This document shows positions 1-8,468 of a stretch of 64,000 bases of DNA, piece by piece. The notes below the pieces were generated by a model that saw only the letters and a program-made list of their open reading frames with translations, made no database searches and was not told the DNA's origin. Source of the DNA: Sediminicola arcticus (GTDB lineage Bacteria; Bacteroidota; Bacteroidia; Flavobacteriales; Flavobacteriaceae); contig NZ_JBEXAE010000004.1 in assembly GCF_040566695.1 (NCBI RefSeq), positions 1 to 64,000 of the forward strand, in the 5' to 3' direction. The number at the start of each line of letters is the position of its first letter. Position 1 is the first letter of the stretch. A program made the translations under genes and the position numbers.

Positions 1-90
1 TCTCTCTTTTGTTCTTTCTGATTATACTATCAATTTAAAGAGAATCAAACTTAAGATGTATATAAAAAATAGGCAAAACAGTATTAAAAT

Positions 91-174
91 CAAGGCTTTT
101 GGCTCGTATCAAACTTTGTGCTTAACCGAAAGTTTGGTGCTTCTTAAGCGCCTACTTTTCATATACTAACCGTT
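91..174. repeat. 84-bp direct repeat, copy A (attC-like site S1 spans about 72-178)
   Basis: This stretch matches 9067-9150 at 76 of 84 positions by eye and in the same orientation. It ends in CATATACTAACCGTTGTG, the same 3' end as the palindromic spacers between the following genes, and a possible partner arm (GGCAAAACAGTATT) lies at 72-86. The gene downstream starts 45 bp after the GTT. It is either a long integron attC-like site or one end of a 9-kb integrated element. Confidence 0.7.
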
Positions 175-219
175 GTGCTTCATTCTAAAAAAAAGACAAC
201 TGAAACTAATAAATAGAAA

Positions 220-999
220 ATGAAAAATACAGCATTGATAACAGGGGCATCAAACGGAATTGGATTAGAATTGGCTAAAATTCACGCCTCAAAAGGAGGT
301 GATTTAGTTTTGATAGCAAGAAACAAATCTAAATTAGATGAACTTAAAACAGAGTTAGAAACTCAATTTAAGGTTTCTGTTTATACCATAGGTAAAGACC
401 TTTCTGAAACAAACGCGGCACAAGAAATATATGATGAGACAAACAGACAAAATATTGAAGTTGTCTATCTAATAAACAATGCAGGTTTTGGCGATTTTGG
501 AATGTTTACAGAAACAGACTGGAGCAAAGAGCTGCAAATGATTAATTTGAATATTACTACTCTGACACATTTCACAAAATTATATCTACAAGATATGCTT
601 AAACGAAGAAGCGGCAAGATAATGAATGTAGCTTCTACGGCTGCGTTTCAACCTGGGCCAACAGCGGCAGTATATTGTGCAACCAAAGCTTTTGTGTTAA
701 GTTTTTCTGAGGCAGTTAGTAATGAAGTAAGCGACAAAGGAATTACTATAACTTCTCTTTGTCCAGGTCCGACTGAAACAGGATTCCAAGCTGCTGCAGC
801 GATGGACGAAAGCAACCTTTTCAAAGGTAAAAAATTGCCATCGGCTAAGGTGGTTGCTGAATATGGTTATTCTTCAATGATAAAAGGAAAAACAGTAGCA
901 ATACACGGAATTATGAATACTATAATGTCTAATTCTAGTAGATTTGCACCAAGAGCCTTAGTTTTAAAAATTGGACGTAAAATGTTGGATAAAGCCTAA
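220..999 (+). CDS. Short-chain dehydrogenase/reductase
   Basis: This 259-residue protein is a classical short-chain dehydrogenase, an NAD(P)-dependent oxidoreductase of the Rossmann fold. The nucleotide-binding motif TGASNGIG is at residues 8-15, NNAG is near residue 87, and the catalytic pair YCATK is at about 151-155, with a conserved serine before it (VAST). The substrate cannot be read from the sequence; the length and the C-terminal tail resemble the DltE/YqjQ-like SDRs annotated as acyl or sugar reductases. It lies between attC-like sites at 91-174 and 1021-1092 with no partner gene, as expected for a cassette gene. Confidence 0.9.
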   Translation: MKNTALITGASNGIGLELAKIHASKGGDLVLIARNKSKLDELKTELETQFKVSVYTIGKDLSETNAAQEIYDETNRQNIEVVYLINNAGFGDFGMFTETDWSKELQMINLNITTLTHFTKLYLQDMLKRRSGKIMNVASTAAFQPGPTAAVYCATKAFVLSFSEAVSNEVSDKGITITSLCPGPTETGFQAAAAMDESNLFKGKKLPSAKVVAEYGYSSMIKGKTVAIHGIMNTIMSNSSRFAPRALVLKIGRKMLDKA

Positions 1000-1020
1000 T
1001 AGTATGTTCAAGTATGAACG

Positions 1021-1092
1021 AACGCATAACACTGTATATGAAATCATAGCACCCTGCGGGATGCCACGCTTCATATACTAACCGTTGGCGTG
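1021..1092. repeat. attC-like palindromic spacer S2
   Basis: Starting 21 bp after the SDR stop, CGCATAACACTGTATATGAA faces TTCATATACTAACCGTTGG. The arms TGTATATGAA (1033-1042) and TTCATATACT (1070-1079) pair around a 27-nt loop. The right side has the CCGTTGG core seen at the other spacers. Confidence 0.6.
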
Positions 1093-1117
1093 CATTAGGT
1101 ACATTATACAAACATCC

Positions 1118-2315
1118 TTTACAAAGTTATAGATACATCGTTTACACTTTTTAACTTGCAATTTGAACCAAATTCAGATTGCTATGCCTTGGAAAGACAC
1201 AACGATTATGGAACAAAAAATTGAATTTATCTGTGAATGGCGAACGGGAAGCCATACCATCACGGAACTTTGTAAAGGGTTTAACATATCACGCCCTACT
1301 GCTTACAAAATAATAGCCCGATTTGAGAAAGAAGGTTATGAAGGTCTTCGAGAATTATCAAGAAAACCGAGAGGATCGCATCCTAATGCAACCAATGAAA
1401 AAGTAGTAGAGAGCATTCTCAATTTGAAAGAAAAGTATAAGTTGTGGGGTGCAAAAAAAATATGGATTGGTAAGTCCCCAAAAACGATTAAGAAGAGTAA
1501 AACCGATTCATCCCATATTTGACCCAAAAGTGTGCAATGAAGTATGGAGTGCAGACTACAAAGGAAAGTTCTTGATGGGCAATAAGATATACTGTCATCC
1601 ATTAACAATAGCTGATTCTAAAAGTCGATTTGTATTTACAGCAAAAGGTCATTATAAAGAAAATCTGGCCTCAGCAAAAGCAGAGTTCAAAAGGGTTTTT
1701 AGAATATATGGTATCCCTAACCAAATCCACACAGATAATGGAAGTCCTTTTGGATCTGTAGCTGCAACACAACGATTTACCAGGTTGTCATATTGGTTTA
1801 TCGAACTGGGGATTATGCCGGTATTCTCTGATCCTGCCCATCCGGAACAAAACGGAAGGCATGAACGAATGCACCGCGATCTGAAGGCAGCTTGTGCCAA
1901 ACCTTCAGCCTTTGATCTAAAGGCGCAACAAAGACGTCTGAATCACTTTGTAAAGGAGTATAACCACATAAGACCACATGAAGCTCTGGGAATGGAAACA
2001 CCTGCTTCTGTGCATGACTTCAATGCAAGACTATATCCTGAAAAAATACCTAACTTTGATTATGACCCAGAAATGAGAGTGTTGAAAGTAACTAAAAATG
2101 GATCTGTACGATGGGGATCATATAATTGAGTTTATTTATCAGCATCATTACAAGGAAAATATATTGGTGCTTTAGAAATGGGAAATGGTATTTGGAGAGT
2201 ATTTTATAGAAATGTATTTTTAGGATACTTTAATGAAAATGAATTAAGAACTAAAGAACAATCAGTGAGGTTAGAAACTAATTTAGTGTAAAGGCTAATC
2301 TATAACTTTTGTAAA
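1118..2315 (+). mobile_element. Degenerate IS481-like insertion sequence
   Basis: The element is about 1.2 kb long. Terminal inverted repeats of about 30 bp are visible at 1118-1147 (TTTACAAAG...TTTACAC) and 2286-2315 (GTGTAAA...CTTTTGTAAA), differing by one indel and a few substitutions in the middle. The single inner gene is a DDE integrase-core transposase with an N-terminal helix-turn-helix. No convincing target duplication could be seen. It landed just after spacer S2, between the SDR and DUF5996 genes. Confidence 0.75.
1184..2291 (+). pseudogene. Broken IS481-family transposase
   Basis: The frame starts at ATG 1184 (MPWKDTT) with an HTH (ITELCKGFNISRPTAYKII). At about 1450-1470 roughly 25-30 codons are missing and the frame shifts: the first reading ends in WGAKKI and the integrase core resumes as YGLVSPQKRLRRVKP in another frame. 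The core has the D (VWSADYKG), D (IHTDNGSP) and E (HPEQNGRHERMHRD) region. At 2127-2129 a TGA replaces an expected TGG, but the same frame then reads on through GNGIWRVFYRNVFLGYF to a TAA at 2289-2291. Three lesions mean it is inactive. Confidence 0.85.
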
Positions 2316-2351
2316 CTATGTATCTTAACGAACATTAATTAAATAAGGAAA

Positions 2352-3263
2352 ATGAAAAATGAACAAAATTGGCCAGTTTTGAATTTTGCAGAAATGCAAG
2401 ACACCATTGAAACACTTCACCAGTGGATTCAAATCGTTGGGAAAATACGTCTAAAGACAATGCCATGGCAAAATCATTCTTGGCACACCGCACTCTACGT
2501 AACACCAAGTGGCTATTCAACCCACGGAATTCCATACCAAGGACAAATCTTCCAAATAGATTTTAACTTCAAAAAACATAAGCTTCTTCTACAATGTTCA
2601 AATGCAGAAACAATTACGATAGACTTAAAACCAAAAACTGTAGCTAGCTTTTATAACGAGCTGTTTGAAAAGTTGTCCGGTCTTGGGATTGAAGTAAAAA
2701 TTCACTCCACTCCAAATGAAATGGATCCTGCAATTCCATTCTCTGAAAACACAGTTAACAAATCATACGATCCAAATGCAGCGAATGCGCTTTGGCAGGC
2801 CATGTTAAAAACTAATGCGGTTTTTAACGAATTCAGAAGTGATTTTATTGGTAAAGCAAGTCCGGTCCATCTGTTCTGGGGCGCATTTGACTTGGCGGTT
2901 ACCCGATTCTCAGGAAATCCAGCCCCGCTTCATCAAGGCGGAATCCCCAATATGTCATTGGAAGTGATGCAGGAAGCCTATTCGCAAGAAGTAAGCAGTG
3001 CCGGTTTTTGGCCTGGATCCAAAGATTCTCCCATGCCGGTTTTTTATGCCTATGCATACCCTAGTGATGCAAGTTTTGGAGAGCAGAAAGTCTTACCAAA
3101 AGAGGCTTTCTATAGTCCGGAAATGGGAGAGTTTTTCTTAAAATATGAAGATGTACAAAACTCAGAAAATCCAGAAAAAACATTGCACGATTTTTTACGA
3201 ACAACCTATGAAGCTGCAACCAAAATTTCTGAATGGGATAGAACTAAACTGGAGAAAAAATAA
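2352..3263 (+). CDS. DUF5996 family protein
   Basis: This 303-residue protein matches the DUF5996 family, whose members are widespread in Bacteroidota and soil bacteria and have no known biochemical role. Recognisable family features are the N-terminal WPVLNF start, the W-H-x-x-LYVTPSG stretch near residue 45, the HLFWGAFDLAVTRFSG segment near 175 and the GFWPG segment near 220. There is no signal peptide or membrane segment, so it is probably cytoplasmic. An AAGGAAA ribosome-binding-type sequence precedes the ATG. It lies alone on the + strand directly after the IS element. Confidence 0.8.
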   Translation: MKNEQNWPVLNFAEMQDTIETLHQWIQIVGKIRLKTMPWQNHSWHTALYVTPSGYSTHGIPYQGQIFQIDFNFKKHKLLLQCSNAETITIDLKPKTVASFYNELFEKLSGLGIEVKIHSTPNEMDPAIPFSENTVNKSYDPNAANALWQAMLKTNAVFNEFRSDFIGKASPVHLFWGAFDLAVTRFSGNPAPLHQGGIPNMSLEVMQEAYSQEVSSAGFWPGSKDSPMPVFYAYAYPSDASFGEQKVLPKEAFYSPEMGEFFLKYEDVQNSENPEKTLHDFLRTTYEAATKISEWDRTKLEKK

Positions 3264-3280
3264 AAAAACGACACGCCAAC

Positions 3281-3323
3281 AAAATGAAAGCAGTGGGAAA
3301 CAATCTCAACCCGCTTTCATTTT
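3281..3323 (+). terminator. Hairpin after the DUF5996 gene
   Basis: AAAATGAAAGCAGTGGG (3281-3297) pairs with CCCGCTTTCATTTT (3310-3323) around a 12-nt loop, with one bulge. It could be a terminator. The ACGCCAAC just before it (3272-3279) is complementary to the CGTTGGCGT of spacer S2, so it may also be the left half of an attC-like site whose right half is lost. Confidence 0.5.
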
Positions 3324-3529
3324 ATTAGAGGATCTTGCTATTTTTAATAGTAGTACAAATTAATGCGCTAATACTAATACAAATGTCATTAGGGCTAATT
3401 TAGAAAACAATTCATCTTTGAAAAATCACAGTTCAGTAAGAAAAGATTAACAAAGTGAGCAAAGAAGTTTAGATTTGAAATTACAAATTAACCAAACCTA
3501 ATTAACAAAACAATTGGAATTTTAAAAAA

Positions 3530-4429
3530 ACAATACTCTACACTTTCTCAATAATTCTGCTTCTTACAATTTCAGGTTATATTTATCTTTACATACTTCC
3601 AAAAGGACCAAAAATTACGGACACAATTCCTCTAAAAAACGAAAAAGATTCTTTTGTAATGTACGTATACAAGGAGAGTGAGAGAAAATTTATTAAGGTT
3701 TGGACTTACAAGCCGCAAGAATGGAAACTGGAAATAAAATTGTCTTTGTTATGCACGGTGGAGGCAGAAATGCCGAGGATTATCTAAATGCTTGGGCATA
3801 AATAGCTCAAAAAAATATTGTGCTCATAGTTACCCCTGAATTTAAAAACAAATTCGTAAAATATATAACCAACGACTATCAAGAAGGAAATTTATTTACG
3901 TTTTTTGGAACAAAAAACCCAAAGGAAGAATGGGCGTACAGGGTTGTCGAAAACATATTCGACCACATTAAATCGGTCAATAATATTTCAAATGAAAACT
4001 ACGGCATTCTGCAGGCGGGCAATTTGTTCATAGAATGACACTATTAATGCCAGAATCGAGAATTGGAACAGCTATTTCAGCCAATTCAGGCTTTTATAGT
4101 TTACCTAACGAGTACCTTGACTTTCCTTATGGTTTCAAAAACACAGAAATAGATTTAAAACCCGTCTTAAAAAAAGCTTATAAAAAAAATTGATTATTTT
4201 ATTGGGAGAGTTAGATAATGACCCAAGTTTGGGAACTTTCAGAACGACTGATCTAGCAATGGAACAAGGAGCGTATAGATTAGAACGCGGTGCTAATTTT
4301 TATAAAGCAAATAAGAAATTAAAAAACAAAAACAATTGGGAATTTAACTGGACAATAGACACCCTAAAAAATGTAGGTCACGACTATAAAAAGATGTCCG
4401 AAAATGCAATTGAATGGATAAAAAACTAA
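3530..4429 (+). pseudogene. Broken alpha/beta hydrolase (PHB-depolymerase-like esterase)
   Basis: Joining frames gives one hydrolase: an N-terminal membrane anchor (ILLLTISGYIYLYIL), a VWTYKPQEW strand, the oxyanion-hole VMHGGGRNAEDYLNAW, a nucleophile elbow GHSAGGQFVHRM, the ISANSGFY strand, an acid loop GELDNDP and a terminal GHDYKK histidine. At least three lesions separate these parts: a frameshift near 3725, an in-frame TAA at about 3799-3801, and a one-base loss just before the GHSAGG serine near 4003 (GGCAT where GGCCAT is expected). A final shift may lie near 4185. No start codon is evident. It is a recently dead cassette gene. Confidence 0.8.
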
Positions 4430-4563
4430 CCCTAACAATGTATAAAAATAATGCTAAATTAGTTGCTTAATCAAAATTTCGTGAGGCTTTGTTAGCTTCT
4501 GATTTTTCTTCGGAAAATCCTCCTACTCAAAACCGCACTATTCTTATACGTAACGTTGTAGCC
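4430..4563. repeat. attC-like palindromic spacer S3
   Basis: CCTAACAATGTATAA (4431-4445) immediately follows the esterase remnant stop and faces TTATACGTAACGTTGTAGCC (4544-4563). The arms TGTATAA/TTATACG pair, with a long loop of about 100 nt. The next start codon is 22 bp downstream. Confidence 0.55.
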
Positions 4564-4584
4564 AATTAGAAAATAGTTTTACAA

Positions 4585-5169
4585 ATGAAAAAAGTAGATT
4601 TGAAACAAATATTTGAGCTTGTCTTTAGACAGTGTGTCTTTATAATTGTCAATATTTATGCGTTATCAAAAATATTCGGCGGACAATTTTATATGAAAGG
4701 GAAATTACCTATTGAAGTTGCTAGCACAACTTTAGAAGAAGCAAGTAGTTTTTCGTTGGCTTGGACATTTATGGGACACTCCTACTCTTATATACTATTT
4801 GTAGGCATTACCCAACTCATTGGTGCTTGGTTTCTCTTATGGAATAAAAAAAAGTTACTAGGAGTACTGATATTAATTCCAATAATGATAAACATAATAA
4901 TATTTGACATCATTTTTCTGGATGTCTATCCTGCATTAGTAAATGCTATTATTGTTTTTTTAATGTTATTGTTAATTCTATTTTTCAATAAAGAAAAGAT
5001 TATAGAGGTAATCCAAGGGCTTACTAACTTTCCAATAAAATCTAAAGTTCTAATAAAAAGAAGACTTATCACTTTTGGCATTACACTACTAGTTATCGTT
5101 TTAATTTTTACTTTTGATTCTTTTATTGAGCAATGGCTTGGAGCAAGCAAAGAAAAAATACTAGAATAA
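4585..5169 (+). CDS. DoxX-like integral membrane protein (paralogue 1)
   Basis: This 194-residue protein has four hydrophobic segments (about 12-28, 70-90, 92-112, 116-136) and a fifth near the C-terminus (152-172). The spacing and a GGQFY motif after helix 1 resemble the DoxX-like quinone-linked membrane family, but no catalytic residue can be named. It is clearly homologous to 8469-9041: both share GGQFY, LAW-FMG-SY-YILF and LGVLILIPIM-N-I-FDI-FLD. The two copies lie 3.9 kb apart, each in its own cassette. Its function is unknown. Confidence 0.75.
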   Translation: MKKVDLKQIFELVFRQCVFIIVNIYALSKIFGGQFYMKGKLPIEVASTTLEEASSFSLAWTFMGHSYSYILFVGITQLIGAWFLLWNKKKLLGVLILIPIMINIIIFDIIFLDVYPALVNAIIVFLMLLLILFFNKEKIIEVIQGLTNFPIKSKVLIKRRLITFGITLLVIVLIFTFDSFIEQWLGASKEKILE

Positions 5170-5178
5170 CTGGCTATT

Positions 5179-5252
5179 ACAAAGAACTGAGATAAAAAAC
5201 AAGTAAATTCTTCCTTAATTTCAGACATTATAATTCTAGGCTTATAGATTCA
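5179..5252. repeat. 74-bp repeat, copy 1
   Basis: This sequence matches 13986-14059 at 65 of 74 positions in direct orientation. Both copies begin about 10 bp after a cassette gene's stop codon with ACAAAGAACTGAG and run into a gene remnant. It may be the surviving left half of a long attC-like site. Confidence 0.7.
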
Positions 5253-5295
5253 TAAACTTTATTCTTAGAGCTTTTTTATTGTATTTATACTCTAT

Positions 5296-5487
5296 TTATC
5301 TTGGCAATATCGAAACGTAGGTGTCATCGTATGGCCTTCCTGTTTTTGCAATAGCAAAACACTGTTTAAGAAGCTTGTTAGCTACAGCAATACTCTTCCC
5401 TTTGGTAACGATTCGCTCATAAACCGCTTTACAGGCCTTATTGTGCTTGCTGCAAAAAACGATCAAAGTGAACCACTGAAAACGGAA
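5296..5487 (-). pseudogene. C-terminal remnant of an IS110-family transposase
   Basis: On the minus strand, an open stretch of about 60 codons reads NKACKAVYERIVTKGKSIAV, then ANKLLKQCFAIAKTGRPYDD and TYVSILPR before a stop at 5296-5298. This is the conserved end of IS110/IS1111 (Transposase_20) enzymes. No N-terminal DEDD domain is present nearby, so only the tail remains. It lies between the 74-bp repeat and the next fragment, in a gap with no intact gene. Confidence 0.75.
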
Positions 5488-5491
5488 TTTT

Positions 5492-5728
5492 TTGAGCCAC
5501 TTAAAAAATCATTTCAGACTATGTTATAAAAGGGTTTACAATAATTATTACTATGCTCACTTTAATCCGGCGCACCTTGTATACTTCGACCGGCTCATCC
5601 AGAATACCTTAAAATATCACTGTCAACCTTATGGGATAGGGAATAGGGTGTATTATAAAAGGAGTGAAATTCTAGATATTTTGGACAAATCAGGAAAACC
5701 TCCGAAATTCAGAGGTTTTAATAGGTAG
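5492..5728 (+). CDS. Small ORF with an excisionase-like HTH segment, possibly a fragment
   Basis: The frame opens with TTG at 5492 and encodes 78 residues; there is no good ribosome-binding site and no ATG near the front. The C-terminal half (YGIGNRVYYKRSEILDILD) resembles the wing of helix_turn_helix_17/excisionase-type DNA-binding domains. An inverted repeat AAAACCTC/GAGGTTTT overlaps its end at about 5696-5719. It may be the tail of a longer mobile-element gene rather than an expressed gene. Confidence 0.3.
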   Translation: MSHLKNHFRLCYKRVYNNYYYAHFNPAHLVYFDRLIQNTLKYHCQPYGIGNRVYYKRSEILDILDKSGKPPKFRGFNR

Positions 5729-5882
5729 CCTTTGTTCTTAGAATGGCTATTTTTAGTCTATATAAGTAGGATATCATCAATGATGCTATCCAATTGTTGT
5801 ACACAAGCTAGAAAAGACAGAATATAAATTATATTTTATATATTAGCTATAAGATATTCATAACTAACTAAACAACAACAAC

Positions 5883-6461
5883 ATGGGAACACTAAACAAC
5901 ATTTTCTTAAAGACTGGATTTATATTTTGCGCTCTGCTTTTTATAAGTTGTAACGAAAACAAAAAAGAAGATTCTGTGATGGCTGAACAAGAAATCCCAA
6001 TGCTAGAGGCAGCCTCTCAAGAATACGCTGATCTTGCTCAGAAAACTCTTGAACTATTGTCAGAATTCGATTTAGAAACATGGAAAGAATATTTAGCTGA
6101 TGATGTAGAGTGGTATTGGCCAGATGGAAACTCCGAAACTCGTAATACTATTAAGGGTAAAGAAGAACTTATAACGTGGTGGAAAAACTGGAAAGAGACC
6201 ACTGGTGGGCAAATATCATTTACAAATAATACATTTTTACCTATTAAAATAAACACAGCATCAAATTACTATAAATTGGTAGGTACAGGTGTACTTGCCT
6301 ATACTGATTTAACAATTTCTCTTCAGGATAAATCGACCTCTGTTAGACAGCATATCGTCTTCATGTTTGATGAGAATAAAAAAATTAGCCATGCATTATT
6401 ATATTATGACAGAACTGGAATCATTGAATTGACAAATGTAGTCATTGGAGAGACCGAGTAA
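5883..6461 (+). CDS. NTF2-like (SnoaL-type) lipoprotein
   Basis: This 192-residue protein has a lipoprotein signal peptide ending LLFISC (Cys about 23), so it is probably anchored in the envelope. The mature part has the NTF2/SnoaL cone fold pattern: a first helix (EYADLAQKTLELLSEFDLE), W-x-x-Y-L-ADDVEWYWPDG near residues 62-78, a KGKEEL-WW helix, and a final beta sheet with VRQHIVFMFDENKKISH. Such folds act as small-molecule isomerases or binding proteins; no catalytic dyad can be assigned. It is a stand-alone gene in the cassette zone. Confidence 0.75.
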   Translation: MGTLNNIFLKTGFIFCALLFISCNENKKEDSVMAEQEIPMLEAASQEYADLAQKTLELLSEFDLETWKEYLADDVEWYWPDGNSETRNTIKGKEELITWWKNWKETTGGQISFTNNTFLPIKINTASNYYKLVGTGVLAYTDLTISLQDKSTSVRQHIVFMFDENKKISHALLYYDRTGIIELTNVVIGETE

Positions 6462-6481
6462 AGACAGCACATTAAAAGCCT

Positions 6482-6617
6482 ATGTACAACAACGCATACA
6501 AGCCATAGCTTATTAAGCACAAGTTATTAAAGCTTGTGCTTTTTTAATACATTCCAGAAATAAATAAAAGATTTCTATTATCAAACTGCTACATTACATA
6601 TACGAGCCGTTGGAAAC
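6482..6617. repeat. attC-like spacer S4
   Basis: ATGTACAACAACGCATACAA begins 21 bp after the upstream stop. The right end reads CATATACGAGCCGTTGGAAA. The pairing is weaker than in S2, S5 and S7, and the loop contains a strong terminator hairpin (6515-6546). No gene follows directly, since spacer S5 is next; the cassette between them is empty or lost. Confidence 0.45.
6515..6546 (+). terminator. Rho-independent terminator
   Basis: AAGCACAAG (6515-6523) pairs perfectly with CTTGTGCTT (6533-6541) and is followed by a run of T. It lies 54 bp after the stop of the NTF2-like lipoprotein gene and inside spacer S4. Confidence 0.8.
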
Positions 6618-6691
6618 AATGGCAAGTAGATTTAAATGATTCAGAAAATAAGACATATTTAAACATGCTAGAATAAATGTCAAAGTATCAA

Positions 6692-6748
6692 GCCTATAAC
6701 AATGTATAAACGGCATTAAAACACCCGCTTATACTAAGCGTTGTAAAA
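6692..6748. repeat. attC-like palindromic spacer S5
   Basis: CCTATAACAATGTATAAACG (6693-6712) faces CGCTTATACTAAGCGTTGTA (6726-6745). The core arms GTATAA and TTATAC are followed outward by AACAA and CGTTGT. It is one of the most regular copies. Confidence 0.65.
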
Positions 6749-6764
6749 CATTTACCAAATCTTT

Positions 6765-6793
6765 ACGACATTCAATGACAATTAAAATGTCGT
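6765..6793. promoter_or_regulatory. Palindromic operator upstream of the XRE regulator
   Basis: ACGACATT (6765-6772) and AATGTCGT (6786-6793) form a perfect 8-bp inverted repeat with a 13-bp gap, about 75-100 bp before the regulator's ATG at 6869. XRE-type repressors commonly bind such sites in their own promoters. Autoregulation is an inference. Confidence 0.6.
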
Positions 6794-6868
6794 TTAAAAA
6801 TCTTACTAAAGTCGCTGAATTTAAATTTCTAAATACATATTTTAGCATGGATTTAAAGCACAAAACAA

Positions 6869-7429
6869 ATGAATTTAATAGCAAAAAAAATTAGCGAAGC
6901 CCGTAAAATTAAAGGTCTAACTCAAGAAGAGCTTGCTGATCGATCTAATATCAATCTAAGGACTATTCAAAGAATTGAAAATGACGAAAGTGAACCAAGA
7001 AGTAAAACTTTAAATCTCATTTGCGATGTTTTACATTTGGACGTGAGTGAATTAATGCCTGGAAATAATTCGCAAAAGGATTTTAAGCTCGGTATGAAAA
7101 TCGTCAATGGCCTTTTCCTTGTTATAATCAATATCCTTCTCCTAGGAGTAATTGGATTTATGACATTAGATTCTGAGGCAAATTTGAATAGTAAATTCGC
7201 TGGATTTTTATTGAGCATCTTACTACCATTTTTCATTGTGACACTTACAAAAACAATGCACAGAATGGAGCGTTTGTTAAAATTCGGGTTTGGCTATATT
7301 GTCTATTTTGTTCTAGTTATGATATTACACGGTTTTTCGATTGGATTCGTTTCTGGCTTATTTCCTTGTCTGTTAATAAGCATAAGTATGTTATATTTTG
7401 GTGGGGAATTGATCAAAAATAAAGAATAA
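6869..7429 (+). CDS. XRE-family HTH protein with membrane domain
   Basis: The 186-residue protein has an N-terminal Cro/C1-type HTH (residues about 6-60: TQEELADRSNINLRTIQRIE followed by PRSKTLNLICDVL) and a C-terminal half with about four hydrophobic segments (80-98, 112-128, 142-158, 160-178). Membrane-tethered XRE regulators of this layout are common in Flavobacteriia; what they sense is unknown. A palindrome at 6765-6793 is a likely binding site. It is the only regulator inside the cassette zone and seems to bring its own promoter, unlike its neighbours. Confidence 0.8.
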   Translation: MNLIAKKISEARKIKGLTQEELADRSNINLRTIQRIENDESEPRSKTLNLICDVLHLDVSELMPGNNSQKDFKLGMKIVNGLFLVIINILLLGVIGFMTLDSEANLNSKFAGFLLSILLPFFIVTLTKTMHRMERLLKFGFGYIVYFVLVMILHGFSIGFVSGLFPCLLISISMLYFGGELIKNKE

Positions 7430-7436
7430 AAAACGT

Positions 7437-7578
7437 TTTACAACAAGGCCTATAATCCATTGTTTAGCATATTTACTAAAGTTCAAAAGTTTTCGTACAT
7501 TAGAACGGCATGATCCCAAGCTCGATTTGATTAACATCAAATATCAACAACGAACCATAACCAAACCGTTGTGTACAA
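7437..7578. repeat. attC-like spacer S6 (130-bp repeat family, copy 1)
   Basis: TTTACAACAAGGCCTATAAT (7437-7456) opens the unit and ACCAAACCGTTGTGTAC (7560-7576) closes it. From GGCCTATAAT onward it is roughly 80% identical to 10820-10952, which lies before the phospholipase D gene. An inner hairpin TTTGATTAACATCAAA sits at about 7527-7542. The next start (7645) is 75 bp downstream. Confidence 0.6.
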
Positions 7579-7644
7579 TTTGAGAACAACTAGTCTTTGT
7601 CGTAACATTAAATCTTATGTGTCGTCTTCCTGTAAAAATATAAA

Positions 7645-8385
7645 ATGAATATACTTAGAAGTCTTGTTTTAATTATTCCAGTATTATGTATTATTTCCTG
7701 TAATTCTAATTCGAAGAAATCGTCAATAGTAAACGTGGATGTTGTCTTTCAAGAAGACTCTCTCAAATTTACGGAATCGCAAAAAGTTTTCATCCTTGAG
7801 GTGATAAGCAATTCAGAAGAGGAAGTTCGAAAACTTCTACCAAAACTTCCGGATAGTATAAAAGTGATTGTTGAGGCTGTGGATTGGAATCTTGATTTTG
7901 TTAGCGGAGTAACTGGAAGGGCAGAGACTAATTCTCCACCTCTGGTTCTCGTTCAAATATCACACAATTACAAGGGAGGAGTAATTGATTCGGCATATCA
8001 AGGTATCAAGTCTACCATTTTTCACGAATTCCATCACTTATCCCGCGGCTGGGCAATACAGGACAACAAATTTAGTTATGGAATCCCCAATGCAATGGTT
8101 AATGAAGGATTAGCTGTTGCATTTACAGAAATATATACAGGAAGCAAAAATGAGGCAGAAGCCTATACAGATGAGGCCGATAATTGGGTAAAAGAGATTT
8201 TAGCCCTTCCACTCGATGCAAGTTACTCAGATTGGGTAATGGGAGAACACCCTGATGGCAGGACCTATATAGGCTATCGAACTGGAAATTTTTTGGCAAG
8301 AAAAGCTATGATTAATTCTGGAAAAACTATTTTAGAATTAAGTGAGCTTATGCCAAATGAAATAATAAAACTAGCTGGCTATTAA
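7645..8385 (+). CDS. DUF2268-like metalloprotease lipoprotein
   Basis: The 246-residue protein has a lipoprotein signal peptide (LCIISC, Cys about 19). The mature domain carries a zinc-protease HExxH-type motif, FHEFHHLSRG, near residues 126-135, followed by NEGLA (about 152-156), the usual order in the DUF2268 group of predicted Zn-dependent proteases. The location is likely the outer face of a membrane. No partner gene is adjacent; the flanking spacers S6 and S7 mark it as a single-gene cassette. Substrate unknown. Confidence 0.75.
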   Translation: MNILRSLVLIIPVLCIISCNSNSKKSSIVNVDVVFQEDSLKFTESQKVFILEVISNSEEEVRKLLPKLPDSIKVIVEAVDWNLDFVSGVTGRAETNSPPLVLVQISHNYKGGVIDSAYQGIKSTIFHEFHHLSRGWAIQDNKFSYGIPNAMVNEGLAVAFTEIYTGSKNEAEAYTDEADNWVKEILALPLDASYSDWVMGEHPDGRTYIGYRTGNFLARKAMINSGKTILELSELMPNEIIKLAGY

Positions 8386-8400
8386 TGCTGCTAAAAACTG

Positions 8401-8453
8401 CACACAACAACATATATAGCGCATTGAAACGCGCTATATACCAAACGTTGTAA
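8401..8453. repeat. attC-like palindromic spacer S7
   Basis: TATATAGCGC (8413-8422) and GCGCTATATA (8431-8440) pair perfectly around the loop ATTGAAAC. Outside the stem are ACAACA (left) and AACGTTGTAAT (right). The next ATG is 16 bp after the unit. The same 8-nt loop occurs in spacer S10. Confidence 0.7.
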
Positions 8454-8468
8454 TCAATTAAACTAATT

